Source of the DNA: Brachynemurus nebulosus
Lineage: Eukaryota > Arthropoda > Insecta > Neuroptera > Myrmeleontidae
Reading direction: 5' to 3'
Assembly: GCA_035578155.1 (NCBI GenBank)
Contig: JAPWDM010000062.1
Span: 620,001 to 684,000, forward strand
Length of the DNA: 64,000 nt
Shown: positions 34,864 to 45,600 of the stretch, in pieces
Position numbering within the stretch: the first letter of the stretch is position 1
How the letters are laid out: each line of letters opens with the position of its first letter
Position numbers and translations under genes: made by a program
Notes under the pieces: generated by a model
Databases searched by the model: none
What the model saw: only the letters and a program-made list of their open reading frames with translations
What the model was told of the DNA's origin: nothing

Positions 34864-36352
34864 CAAGTAAACGTCCCGAGGCCGGACTTATCGATTTCGA
34901 TGAAACTTAGATATGTTGTAGAACACTAAAAAATAAGCGGCACGTATTTTTCTTTATCGGCGGAAAAACGGTTTGAAGGGGTGAAATCGCCCTCCAAAAA
35001 TTGGGGTAAAAATTTAATTTTTTAAATATCTCGAAAACGGTAAGAGACAGAGCAAAAGTTTAAAATGGCGATATTGCTCTTTTTTAAAGAGCTATCTATT
35101 GGTATGCAATTTGTTCAAATTGTGTCAACAGGGGTGGCTGGGGGTTAAAATTTATGGGTTAATTTTGCAAAAAGGGGGTGAAATGTAAATAATATAAAAA
35201 TTTTGTTTACAGATTTGAAATCTACGTCAAAAAATTTAATTGACCTGTTTTTCCTCAATGTCCTAATATTAAGTCTAGGGGTAGTTAACTAGGGGGTGAC
35301 TGTGTCGAATAGTCGTACTACTTGGGTAGTTTAAGAAGTTTTCTTCATGGCAAATAGTTTATGACATTTAGAATAACGTAGAAATGAAATTTTCGATTTC
35401 AAAATTCAGTTTGAGCAACATTGAAGAGGGGGTGAGTCACCCTCTTAAATTACATATTATTAGTTTACATACACTCATTTTTAATATTAACACACTGACA
35501 GTGGGTAATAATGTCACAATAAGTGGGTCTGAAGTTGGACTATCGTATGTAAGGCTTTTATTAGGTTTCCATTCATTTTCAAAATATCGTTATTTTCGGT
35601 ATCGATAACTTTCGATAACGAAAACTATAACATCCATTAAAAAACAAACCTGATGAAAACCTTACATACGACAGTCCAACTTCAGAACCACTTATTGTGA
35701 CATTATTACCCACTGTCAGTGTGTTAATATTAAAAATGAGTGTATGTTAACTAATATGTATGTAATTTAAGAGGGTGACTCACCCCCTCTCCAATGTTGC
35801 TCAAACTGAATTTTGAAATCGAAAATTTCATTTCTACGTTATTCTAAATGTCTTAAACTATTTTCCATGAAGAAAAACTTATTAAACTACCCAAGTAGTA
35901 CGACTATTCGACACAATCACCCCCTAGTTAACTACCCCTAGACTTAATGTTAGGACATTGAGCAAAAACAGGTCAATTAGATTTTTTAACGTAGATTTCA
36001 AATCTGTAAACAAAATTTTTATATTATTTAAATTTCACCCCCTTTTTGCAAAATTAACCCCTAAATTTTAACCCCCAGCCACCCCTGTTGACAAAATTTG
36101 AACAAATTGCATACCAATAGATAGCTCTTTAAAAAAGAGCAATATCGCCAATTTAAACTTTTGCTCTATCTCTTACCGTTTTCGAGTTATTTAAAAAATC
36201 AAATTTCTACCCAAATTTTTGGAGGGCGATTTCACCCGTTCAAACTGTTTTTCCGCCGATAAAGAAAAATACGTGTCGCTTATTTTTTAGTGTTCTACAA
36301 CATATCTAAGTTTCATCAAAATCGATAAGTCCGGCCTCGGGACATTTACTTG
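34864..36352. mobile_element. 1.49-kb palindromic element, 3-bp duplication TTA
   Basis: Arms of about 700 bp (34864-35567 and 35653-36352) are near-identical inverted copies around a spacer of about 85 bp. It starts caagtaaacgtcccgaggcc and ends with the complement of caagtaaatgtcccgaggcc. TTA at 34861-34863 and 36353-36355 flanks it. It shares its outer 180 bp or so with the element at 60388-61888 but not its centre. No coding capacity. The superfamily is unknown; 3-bp duplications occur in PIF/Harbinger and CACTA elements among others. Confidence 0.85.
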
Positions 36353-36884
36353 TTAGGCAAGCTGCCGAATATTTCCATGTTCCCAAATCGATCTTGCATG
36401 ATAGACTCAAAGGCAAATCGAAATAAAATTCATTTAAATCCAAAATGTTTTATTCCACCCATCAAAAATCATTCGGTGATGCAGTTATTTAGCCTTACGA
36501 ATTTCCAGATTGGAAATTCAGCTATTTTTATCTTTTTATGTCCGATTCTACCCATATGCATGACTGAATGTGATTTATATTGCAAATAAAGCACTGTCCA
36601 GATTCGCCCCACACGTAGCGGCGAATCTAGACACTATATATCAAAAAAAAAAAAAAAAAAAAAATGTTGCAGTACCAATTTTGATATTTTTATTACTGCC
36701 CAATATGCTCGTGATATTAAAGCATTTAAATTATTATATTAGAATTTTTTAGATAAACTCTAAATAATTTATTGCAAAAAAACTGGAAAAATCGTCCAGA
36801 TTCGCCCCAACTGACGGTACATGTGGGAAAAATTTTTACAGCTTTTTATCTGAGGTACCAATTAGCCGTTTTGACCCTTGTATA

Positions 36885-37763
36885 CAGTCTGTCACAAAGA
36901 GTGCCGTCTGTATATTTAAAAGAAAAATTATTATTTCTCAGAAAATCGATTTAAAGTACACTAAAAGCACTATTACTTTATTAATCAGCACACTTCATTA
37001 TTGTCTAGAATTTGTGGGCACCGTTTTGGCATACTTTTTATCCGATTTTTTGCTTTGTTGCGGTAACGACCGCCAGAGAGCTCGGATATAGTCGCACACC
37101 TGTTTTAATAAAAGACCAAGTATATTTGGTAGAAGCCCATAAAAACGCGCTTTGTCAGTAAAAATACATTACTACAATCACGATTCAAATTTTGCATAGC
37201 CCACTAGCATCACTTTTTGACATGCTCCGCTTTGAGGAAAGATTTCAGAATCATACTACGCCAAGAAATATTTGCTTCGTTTAGTCGCCTATTCAGAATA
37301 ATTATACTAATATTAACTTCCTTTTTAGCCAATAACTTTTGCCCTTGTCGCAGTGTTAATAAAGGCTTTCGTTTAAATAACTTGAAAATGGTTTCATCTT
37401 CATTTTCAGAAGACCCTGGCGTTTTTTTCTTTCTCGGGAAAATTGTTGACGCTTTTTTGACCATTATATCGCAACTCCCACTTCCATACAAAGTCTTCTG
37501 ACTTGTGCATATATTTAGCAGCAGCCTTATAAGTCATTTTAAGTTCTTTACTGTGAATACACGATAACATTGCCTCAAAACATTTTTCATATGATGCACT
37601 CATTTTGGAAATGTTGTGTTCTTATCGCAATACAAAGTAATACTGGTGTCGCAAGCACAAAGCGTAGTAGTCTATCCCACCTTTCAACGAATGGTACGGT
37701 AATCGAGCTTCCTAATAGTTTTCTCTTGAAACAGTCCAGCGGACGCTCTTGTGTGACAGACTG
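36885..37763. mobile_element. Tc1/mariner-type element, 879 bp
   Basis: Ends cagtctgtcacaaagagtgc and, on the complement, cagtctgtcacacaagagcg. TA flanks at 36883-36884 and 37764-37765. It encodes a broken transposase on the minus strand. CAGT ends with TA duplication are typical of Tc1. The coding remnant is too short for a full gene, so the element is internally deleted. A fragment of a second copy lies at 22972-23115. Confidence 0.85.
37100..37603 (-). pseudogene. Tc1/mariner-type transposase remnant
   Basis: The first frame (37603 downward) starts MSASYEKCFEAMLSCIHSKE and continues to an F-x-x-KWELRYNG segment, a paired helix-turn-helix. A frameshift near 37410-37440 moves to a frame with PLLTLRQGQKLLAKKEVNIS, the second helix-turn-helix and RRLNEANISWRSM. 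Downstream, around 37195-37130, a degraded SNVFLLTKRVF resembles the W-x-x-V-x-F-x-DE region before the first catalytic Asp. The rest of the catalytic domain is missing. Confidence 0.7.
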
Positions 37764-37765
37764 TA

Positions 37766-39256
37766 GTTCAAAAAAAGCTGCAGAACAAAATTTAGATTTG
37801 AATGATTGAATGTTATACAGCCCTACGATACTAAAATAATGGTAACAAAATCAGCAAGTCGATATTTTAAATATACCTACCATCTAATAAACAAAAACAT
37901 GTTTCGAAACACTGAATACCTTTTTCTTCAAACCCTTTCCTTCAACCGACTTTAAATTTTAAATGCAACTTCTTAGGTAAGTTATCTGCCGAAGTATTAC
38001 AACTAACTACATCTTCTATAAACAATTTAAAAAAGACTTTTTACCAAGAAAAAAAACGTTAGGGATGATGTCGGATTCGCAAAAATCAATATTTTTAAAT
38101 AATTCTAGGTACTTTTAAAGAAAAGTAATATAAATAACGAGAAAAAAATTGCATCCCTTTAATAGGTGTTGTCTCGATTTTGTCACTAGCTGCCATGACG
38201 CTACTTTGTACCTTAAATCAAGAAAAAAAATTTTTTTTTGTATATCTTAAAACACAACTGACTCTGCACTAATCCAACTGATTGTGAGTTGGGTTGTTTC
38301 ATTAATAGTGAAGAAAAAAATTTTAAAATAAAAACTTCTGAGGTAAATTAATTTCGAAAACTGAAAAATTAAATAAAAAATTGTCTATTTTTCTAGCTAA
38401 TTTTATCTAACGCAAATTGTTAATTAATTCGGTAAAGTAATTGGAAATAAAAAAATGTTTTTTTCAATTTCGTAATTTTTAGCTATAATATTAATTTATT
38501 AATTATTTAATTAACTGTATTATTTGCCCAGTTTACCGGCGCAAAGAGTAATTAATTTTACCAAACGTAAACTAACTGGAAATAATAGTTATTTGTAACA
38601 CATGATAAATAATTTGTAGATACTGTTTTTTGTAAACAAATAATCAATTTACTTTGTTCAATTACGTAAATTTAATCTTTCCACAAAGTTAAATTTCCAC
38701 AATACACGGATTACTGCTACACAAAAACTGATACACAAAGTTATAAATCATTTTTATATCAATATTTTCTGCAACTGTTATTCGGATTTTTTTTTTCAAT
38801 TATGTATACGTATATTTTCCACTTTAAAAAGTTTACTTCATAATTTTTACATACATACTTTTTTATTTAGAAGAAAATAAAGAGTATTTTTCATTTAATT
38901 AAATGTGCCACCGACATAATTTGATTAAAATAAAATAAATTTTTGTAAATTAAAAATGACATTGCCGCTCAAGTAAATAATGTGGCACAGATAGTAAATA
39001 AAATATATTAGTGTCCCTTAAACCACCTTATTGAGGCCTCCTTCGATATCATGTGGATGATAATAAGTATAAAAATGAACTATTGATTGTCCGATATCAG
39101 TTTTTAATTTTAAATTTATTTAAAATATACAAATATAAAAAAAAACTATTATAGTAAAAACTGTCCTGTACTATCATTGTTAAGTATAAAGTACGGGAAA
39201 ATGAAACAGATTCCAAATAGGGCGAAGTTAAAATGCTTTTTAGGGTAATACCAATT
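37766..39256. other. Unassigned AT-rich DNA
   Basis: No motif-bearing reading frame and no repeat partner seen. Confidence 0.5.
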
Positions 39257-39264
39257 ATTTAAAG

Positions 39265-40053
39265 CAGTGTTTTCCAAACTTTCTCATGGCGCGGCCCCCC
39301 TAGTACGGAAAAATATTTCGCGACTTCCTAGTATAGAAAAATACTTCGCGACCTCTATTCTCTACCATTTCTAACTTTTATTTTATTTTATGTTATAAAT
39401 ATCGAATCCGTTTATCATTATTGATTATTATATTTTCAGTTAGACGTCAATTAAATATATACCTAACAAAGGATTTTAAACAGGTATATTTCTATACTGA
39501 CATCGAAGTTATAGTAGTTTCTGAACGCGCGCGTGACTTATGTGAGCGAGTCATAGCACAATGTGATGAGCACTGCGTGGAGCATCAGGCGAGTAAAGGA
39601 TAGTACTTTTGAATTATTTGAATTGTGAATTCGCTTTGAATTGTGTTTAAATTTGTTGAATTAACTTGTTGTTTGTTTAGTAGTTGCTCACTGTCTTTTA
39701 TTGTTTAATATCCAGAATTCTGTGCTCATTGCAATTATTGAGAACGGATGAGTTTCTGGAAAGACATGCACAACCGTCAACTTCAAGTTCGAATGAGAGT
39801 AATGAAACAAAAGCAAAGAAAACGCGTCTATATAACGACAGTTATTTAAAACTCAGATTTAATGTTATTGAAAATAAGCCGCAGCTATTTGTTTTGAAAT
39901 TTTATCAAGCGAAGGTATGAAACCATCACATTAATGTAACCATTAATTAACATTTTCTTTATTAAATATATTATATATTGAACTAGAGTGGCTTTATTGT
40001 TAAAGTAACTGCGACCTCCTTAAAAAGGCTTCGAACCCCCAGGTTGACAACTG
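39265..40053. mobile_element. hAT element, ZBED-like, 789 bp, internally deleted
   Basis: Ends cagtgttttccaaacttt and, on the complement, cagttgtcaacctggggg. A perfect 8-bp duplication atttaaag lies at 39257-39264 and 40054-40061. Subterminal cgcgacctcc/gcgacctcc repeats near 39348 and 40011 are typical of hAT elements of the CAGTGNTTCTCAA type. It keeps only the start of the transposase. Confidence 0.85.
39684..39920 (+). pseudogene. hAT (ZBED-like) transposase N-terminal fragment
   Basis: The frame carries a Ser/Asn-rich linker followed by KKTRLYNDSYLKLRFNVIEN and KPQLFVL. ZBED5/FAM200-type hAT transposases have the same K-K-x-R-x-Y-x-x-SYL-x-x-x-F start, followed by the Cys pair of the BED zinc finger. 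Here the Cys residues are replaced (FVLKF) and the finger is cut off. No catalytic or dimerisation domain remains. Confidence 0.65.
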
Positions 40054-40122
40054 ATTTAAAGGATTAACTCGCTTATAAATACTGATGAAGTAATGTGGGG
40101 AGTTGAATCTGGACATGACCTC

Positions 40123-40270
40123 AACAGTGGCGCATCTATGGAAAAGAATTCGTCAAGTGTGTGCCGGGCACGCATTATCAAAGTTGTGTGGTCAATAGCT
40201 AATTTTTCACAATTTTTTGGGTTAAATGTAGGAAATTTAATAGTACGTAGCGACGTGTTTACTTCAGCTA
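40123..40270. repeat. Copy of an arm of the 0.8-1.7 kb inverted-repeat element
   Basis: Shares ggtcaatagctaatttttca and ggaaatttaatagtacgta with 811-930 and the complement of 1540-1668. Here the repeat is preceded by cagtggcgcatctatgg, which looks like a hAT-type end and may be the true terminus of the family. Confidence 0.65.
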
Positions 40271-40893
40271 GTGCTTCCTTTGGCGCTTCCGCACTGTGTT
40301 TACCATTTATTGTCTTTTTAATTTTTTGGGGTTTTTCTTGGACTACTACAAAAAAAAAAAAAAAAATTAACATTGCAAACGAAGTATTAAATTGGAACAC
40401 TTCATCAATAAATTTAATTTAACAAAAATATTAAAGAAAACACTTTTACGGTTGTAGATTAATTATGTGTCAATTAACCCTTAATTGGTCTACTAGGATA
40501 CAAATCCAATTTTATGTTATTTTTCTTGAAATAATTTTTTTTATAACCACTATTACTGAACTGTAACCACCATGTATTCCCAGATGAGATTAAGTACTTT
40601 CATTTGATGTGTGATTACCTTCTCTTTACAAACTTTTAATTTCGGTTATTAACGATTTAGTTTTTTTGTACCCCAGCAGACTGAAAATCTTATTTAAAAT
40701 AATTAACCAAATTAAAGGTCATTAATTAACTAATTAAATTTAATTTATGTGTAAACAGATCTAGGTAACTTAATTTTCTGAAATATGCAAAAATACAATT
40801 TTATTTTTTAGGTTAATATTTCAATTCTAATTTTCTTACTTTATTACTATTTAAATTCTAATTTCAAATGCCCAGATATTTGAACGAAAAATA

Positions 40894-41436
40894 CGTGGGT
40901 GATTCAAATATAAACGGGAATTTTCATGTTATGCGCTTCCTATAGGCAGGAGCTACGCATGCATTATTGGGAAGAACAGTTGCATGTCTGAACTTGTCAT
41001 CAGCAGGGTTGTTTGTTTTTTACCTCATCAGCGTCATTCGAAATCATCATGTCTAAACAAACGGTACATAGTAACGTTGCACAGCGAATAATCATAAAAT
41101 TTCTATTAAAAGAAGGAGCTATTCCGTCTGAAATTTTTGTAAGACTTAAAAAACAGTTCGAAGATGAGTGCCTTTCTCAGTTCAGAGTGTATGAATGGTG
41201 AAAGTTGTTTAGAGAGGGTTGGAAAGAAATTCAAATCGAATGATGCCGTCAAGAGTGGATTAACATTCAACCTAAAGAATTTTTCGCTTCCGGTATAAAA
41301 AAAGCTTCCGGAACGATGGAATAAGTGCATTGAATTAGCAGGAGACTATATTGAAAAATAGTGTATTTTTTATTTTGTAATCGTCATTTATTAAAAAAAT
41401 AAATATAAATTCCTGTTTATATTTGAACCACCCACA
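40894..41436. mobile_element. Mariner-family element, 543 bp, internally deleted
   Basis: Ends cgtgggtgattcaaatataa and, on the complement, tgtgggtggttcaaatataa. TA flanks at 40892-40893 and 41437-41438. Encodes the two ends of a mariner transposase joined by a deletion. Confidence 0.8.
41049..41362 (+). pseudogene. Mariner transposase, N- and C-terminal ends only
   Basis: The ATG at 41049 gives MSKQTVHSNVAQRII, then FLLKEGAIPSEIFVRLKK and RVYEW, stop, KLFREG. This is the first helix-turn-helix of a mariner-family transposase. The earlier ATG at 41013 adds 12 residues of no clear kind. After a deletion, another frame reads LPERWNKCIELAGDYIEK (about 41305-41360), the conserved C-terminus (L-x-x-RW-x-KCI-x-x-x-G-x-Y). 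The catalytic DDE/D domain is absent. Dead. Confidence 0.75.
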
Positions 41437-41613
41437 TATTTGTGAAAACGATTAAATAAAATATGTTATGATTTCAGGAAAATATTTTAGTATTTTCTGA
41501 ATAATATTTTTCTATTTTCAAAGCAGATTAACCAATAATTTATGAAACTAACTTTTGTACCCCAGTAGACTACTTCTGCTTCAAAAGGTGAGTAGACCAG
41601 TTAAGCGTTAAGA

Positions 41614-41663
41614 GGGTCAGTAACTCGCTCATCGGTCTCAGTAAGTGATCGAGTTACTGACCC
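41614..41663. repeat. Perfect hairpin, 14-bp stem
   Basis: gggtcagtaactcg and its complement cgagttactgaccc enclose 22 bases. The related string agggtcaataacta occurs near 42038, so this may be the terminal motif of an unrecognised element. Confidence 0.7.
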
Positions 41664-43166
41664 GTATATTTTAATTATAAAAATAACTGTTTTATTAATT
41701 TTAAGCATTTTGAATGTAAATTTAGAGTTTTTTCTAATATTTCTAAAAAAATTAATAATTATATACTTATTATTTACATCGTTAGAACCTTATATTTTAG
41801 AAGAACTTTGCACTAAACAAAACTATAACGATGTGTCAACAACGGTGTTCATACTACAAATGAACATAATTATATGTATTGAAATTTTATTTAGAAGAGG
41901 TATGTTATGGAAACAAATTCTTGTTTACAAAAAAAGCACACATCAATGTTTTATATTCTAGTATTTATTTTAAAACTAAAATAAAATTTCATTAGTTAAA
42001 ATAAAATTTGCACAAAATAGGTCACAAACGGGGACAGGGTCAATAACTAAGACATTTACCTTATGTAAAAATAGTATCTCTCTCAGATGGTCAGTATTTC
42101 TATCTAGCGATATCTTACTGGAGGTAGATGTAAAAGATCATTAGATAACGATATAAAGGTAGGCTGATTGTGAGTATACAGGTAACTGTATTGTAGGTAT
42201 ACAGGTAACAGGTATTCTACCAATGTGTACTTTAGCGTTATTTTCATTGTATTCATGAAGGAAGATTAAAAATTAGTACGTAATTAATTTTCACACAGAA
42301 TTAAGGACCAACCTGGCCGGTCAGGCTTCCCAAACCACTGGACGCAAAAGTTATCAAACTATAGAGCAATTATTTTGTATATTTGACATGAGAGAAAATG
42401 TGACAAATTTTATAACATTCACCTAGTTAGTAAGACGACCGTCTTGACACTTTTGGTCTGTCCGTATTCTTAATATAGTTAAATATTTCTAGAAGATCCT
42501 TAGGTATTTATGATCTTTAATTAAAATTAATAATAAAACATGCAACGCTTTAGAATCAATTTTAATTTTGATTATGATAATTAGTATGGCTTATCGTAAT
42601 AGGTAAGTCATCTGGAATGATTTCAAGGATAAGTATAAATTCTTATATTTTTCGTTCAAGGTTCCACTATATTAGAGAACAATCATGAATCATATACCTG
42701 TACAAAACCACAATTACATATATGCATGTGTACTGACGTGACTGTATTATTAAAAAAATTATTATAAATTAATTAGTTTACGAGTACAAACAGTTGGTAA
42801 TATTTTTTTCTAAATTTGCTTTAGTTGTATGACGCGAAACCAGCAAGGTAGCGAAATTGTGTACATTATCAAATTTAGGCAATTATCCCATATTGTTAGG
42901 AATACATACCTAACTGCTTATTGTTCATATCTTGTTTAATTTAGTCTCACTATATAAATATTAATAAACTGGGGGACGATTCTGACCCCCAGGTTCATTC
43001 AAATTTAATAATAATTTTAATCCTATTAGATAGTGCTGGGGGTTAATTTTGAACTCACTTTACATTTAAATTAGATATTCTAAATTTCTTTATAAAATCA
43101 GTTTCTTCTAATGTTCCGTGCCGCTCGTCCAATGATCTTAAAATAGATATATTCATATTTATAGTG
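41664..43166. other. Unassigned AT-rich DNA
   Basis: Contains the dispersed repeat at 42067-42190 and a small hairpin (ctgggggacgattctgaccc near 42968). The reading frame at 41710-41961 has no motif. Confidence 0.5.
42067..42190. repeat. Dispersed repeat, copy 2
   Basis: Matches 1915-2012 in order and orientation, including agatggtcagtatt and gtaaaagatcattagataac. Confidence 0.65.
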
Positions 43167-43168
43167 TA

Positions 43169-43499
43169 CAGTAGAAACTCGATATTTCGTCACTCTGTAA
43201 CTTATCATATTCTATAAGAATTCGTCGCTCCTAAAAAAAATGTACGTAGTGTAGTTGTTTTCCTAATTAACTTTTGAAATTTAAATAGAAAAAAATTAAA
43301 GTGTGTCGTACCTAGTTGTAAAAATTGCATTAAACAAAGAGAAACTCAAAATAAAGGGATATTTTTCTTTAATTAAGTAAAAATATTTAATTAATTTTTC
43401 TCTTTGTTTTTCATTTTCAGACATATTTCATAATTCGTCTATTTCTGTAATTCATCACCCCTCCGGTCTCGAGCATGTTGAATTGTCGAGATTCTACTG
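43169..43499. mobile_element. Pogo/Tigger-type MITE, 331 bp
   Basis: Ends cagtagaaactcgatatttc and, on the complement, cagtagaatctcgacaattc, with TA at 43167-43168 and 43500-43501. Non-coding. Confidence 0.8.
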
Positions 43500-43546
43500 T
43501 ATTTAATTTTCATGCCTTGAGACTTTCCGTCGTCACACATATAGTA

Positions 43547-44744
43547 CGGTGCAAATAGACTCAAACCTCAACATTCAAAGAAAAATTTCCCTTTCAACTC
43601 TAAATTGCTCTATACAGTCCACATATTGTTTGGTAAAAAGTTACACTATTTTGAGCGTCGGGTTTGTGAGGGAGGAAGGTAGAAGTAGGCAAATTAACGG
43701 TTTTCCTCAGTTTTTTTTTTAATATTTCGAAAACTATGCAGTTTAGCGCAAGAAGTGCCTATGCAAAAATAATCTTCACTAAATTGCGAACAAAAATATT
43801 CCTGTGGATAATCTTGCTGAAGTGAAGAGTTCCAGAGTTATGGAGGGTGTAAAAGTAGCAATTTTTAGTATTTTTAGATTTTTTGGAAAAAATATGATAT
43901 TATCACTAAGAAAACTTATTTTTTTATACAGGACTGTGTTTTGTAAAAGGAAATTGCGATTAGACCTCTTCAAACATAGCACCCTCCTCTTCTAGATTTT
44001 CGTCTATAATGTTCATATTATCAAATAAACTGATAATGCAGATTTTAACTAATAAAAAGCATAAATATTATTTCTTCTTTTTTAAGGTGATTCCTTCTAT
44101 ATCACTATTTTTTAGAAAATCTTATTTTATAACCAAATGTATTTTATCTAATAAACTAAACGAATAGTAATAATGTTCCAATTACTTTTTTTGCTATTAA
44201 ATTTATATTATAATATAAAATAAATATCTGTAAAATATTCGTTTAAATTAATTCATTGAACTGCACTTTTGCACTGTTGGAGCGACAATCCATAGCCATA
44301 AATTATATGAAATACTAAAATGTGAAAATTGCACATACCACTTGAACAGAATATAGTTACTTCTGTTTATTTGTAGTTATAATTTCATTTTTTCAAAAAA
44401 TCTAAAAATACGAAAAATTGCTACTTTACACCCTCCGTAACTTTGGAACTGTTCACTTTAGCAAGATTATGCACAGGACCATTTTTCTTCGCAATTTAAT
44501 GTAGATTAATTTTGTATATGACACTTTTTACGCTAAACCCCATAGTTTCGAAATATTTAAAAAAAAAATGATGAAAACCGTTAATTGACTACTTCTACCC
44601 CCCTCCCCCCAAAACCCGACACTCAAAATGGTTTAACTTTTTGCTAAACAATATGTGGACTCTTTAGAACAATTTGGGGTAAGTTGGAGCAAAACTTTTA
44701 CTTTGTATGTTGAGGTTAGACCGTTTTTTTGAATAATTGCACTG
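43547..44744. mobile_element. Foldback element, 1.2 kb, TA duplication
   Basis: Inverted arms of roughly 350 bp (43547-43900 and 44390-44744) share cctcaacat, atatgtggact/agtccacatattgtttgg, ttgcgctaaac-like and tctaaaaata blocks. A non-palindromic centre lies between them. TA flanks at 43545-43546 and 44745-44746. Short reading frames inside (43779-43995) have no motif. Confidence 0.7.
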
Positions 44745-44746
44745 TA

Positions 44747-45600
44747 CTAATATTGATAACTTTAGAAGCATTTGAATTTCGAAACTTTTTTGAAGTCCGA
44801 GTGTTTTGGAGAACATTTATGAACCTGCATTAATTCATCCACTTACTAATTTATTGCGTTTTATATTACTCCACAATCCTAGGCAATAGGTGATTTTAAT
44901 CTCACTTAATTTCTTCAGAATACCAATACTGTTTATGTAAAATTTAGTCAAGGTTTTCCGTCGTTTTTAGACCATTTTGGGTCCTCAGCACCCTAGCGAG
45001 TCATTTCAACTTCACATTCGTTTATTTCATGATCTCAGTAATGTTTTAGCAAAATTTGGTCAAGATACATCCATTCTAGAGAGCTTTCATTTTTTAGGAT
45101 CTCAATACTAATTCAGCAAAATCTGGTAGAGATTCGTCCAGCCATTTACTTTAGAATAGTCTATATTAGAACTTAGGGTATCACGTATCCACTAGTGAAC
45201 GAATTTTTGAAAGTTGCTCTGCTCGTCAAACGACTCCAGCGTAGCCGTACTCTTATTTCAGAAGTATCTATAGGAAGGTGTCTATAGAAATATTTATTAA
45301 TAATATTAATAGATTTGAGCGTTACTTTATGGCATTCCATATTTGGTATTCCCATATGGCATTCTATATTTGTTTATTATTTATTTATTAATACTTAAAA
45401 ATTACAAAAATTATTTTTCTGCAATTACTTAGCAACTGTTAAAAATTTGTATGATTTTTTGATAAATTGGCCACAGATTGTTGTATACAGTAATAAAAAA
45501 TTGATATTTTACAATTTTTCGTAAATTTCGACGGTTAGACAAAAGATTTTTTTTGCAAAACCCTTTCTTAGCGGGCACCTACCACCCAGTAGGCACCCAC
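44747..45600. other. Unassigned AT-rich DNA
   Basis: The phrase ttttgggtcctcag near 44977 recurs near 14558, so part of it is a dispersed repeat. No gene. Confidence 0.45.

Larger units (their letters stand above)
34491..36410 (+). pseudogene. Pogo-type transposase N-terminus, split by two insertions
   Basis: The ATG at 34491 starts MVRQYKQKV and the frame reads to DNIKWALF at the first insertion. It resumes at 34838 with IKNKRKS and, after the palindrome, at 36356 with RQAAEYFHVPKSILHDRLKG. Removing each insertion plus one copy of its duplication keeps a single frame across all three pieces. The product is a Psq-type helix-turn-helix: SL-RQAA-x-x-x-x-VPKS-x-L-x-DR pattern. The frame stops soon after. 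No DDE catalytic domain is present. The context cacc before the ATG is a good start context. Confidence 0.8.
33701..36817. mobile_element. Pogo-like element carrying three nested insertions
   Basis: Left end ccatcagttgggccgaatct. The complement of the right end is ccgtcagttggggcgaatct. TA flanks it at 33699-33700 and 36818-36819. The motif cgaatctggac/cgaatctagac is repeated near both ends (33713, 33732, 36597, 36626 and 36793 regions). Removing the three insertions (33872-34250, 34571-34829, 34864-36352) with one copy of each duplication leaves about 0.98 kb. That remainder encodes only the start of a pogo-type transposase. It is a non-autonomous derivative and the oldest layer of the stack. 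Confidence 0.8.
40478..41607. mobile_element. TTAA-flanked element with nested mariner
   Basis: Ends cccttaattggtctact and, on the complement, cgcttaactggtctact. TTAA lies on both sides (40474-40477, 41608-41611), the duplication of piggyBac-type elements. A second shared string, tttgtaccccagcagac/tttgtaccccagtagac, lies near 40665 and 41552. It contains a mariner element (40894-41436). Without it the host is about 585 bp and non-coding. Confidence 0.65.

Noticed and set aside
37217..37501. Plus-strand 94-residue frame
   Set aside because: Complement of the Tc1-type transposase remnant, which has the recognisable motifs on the minus strand.
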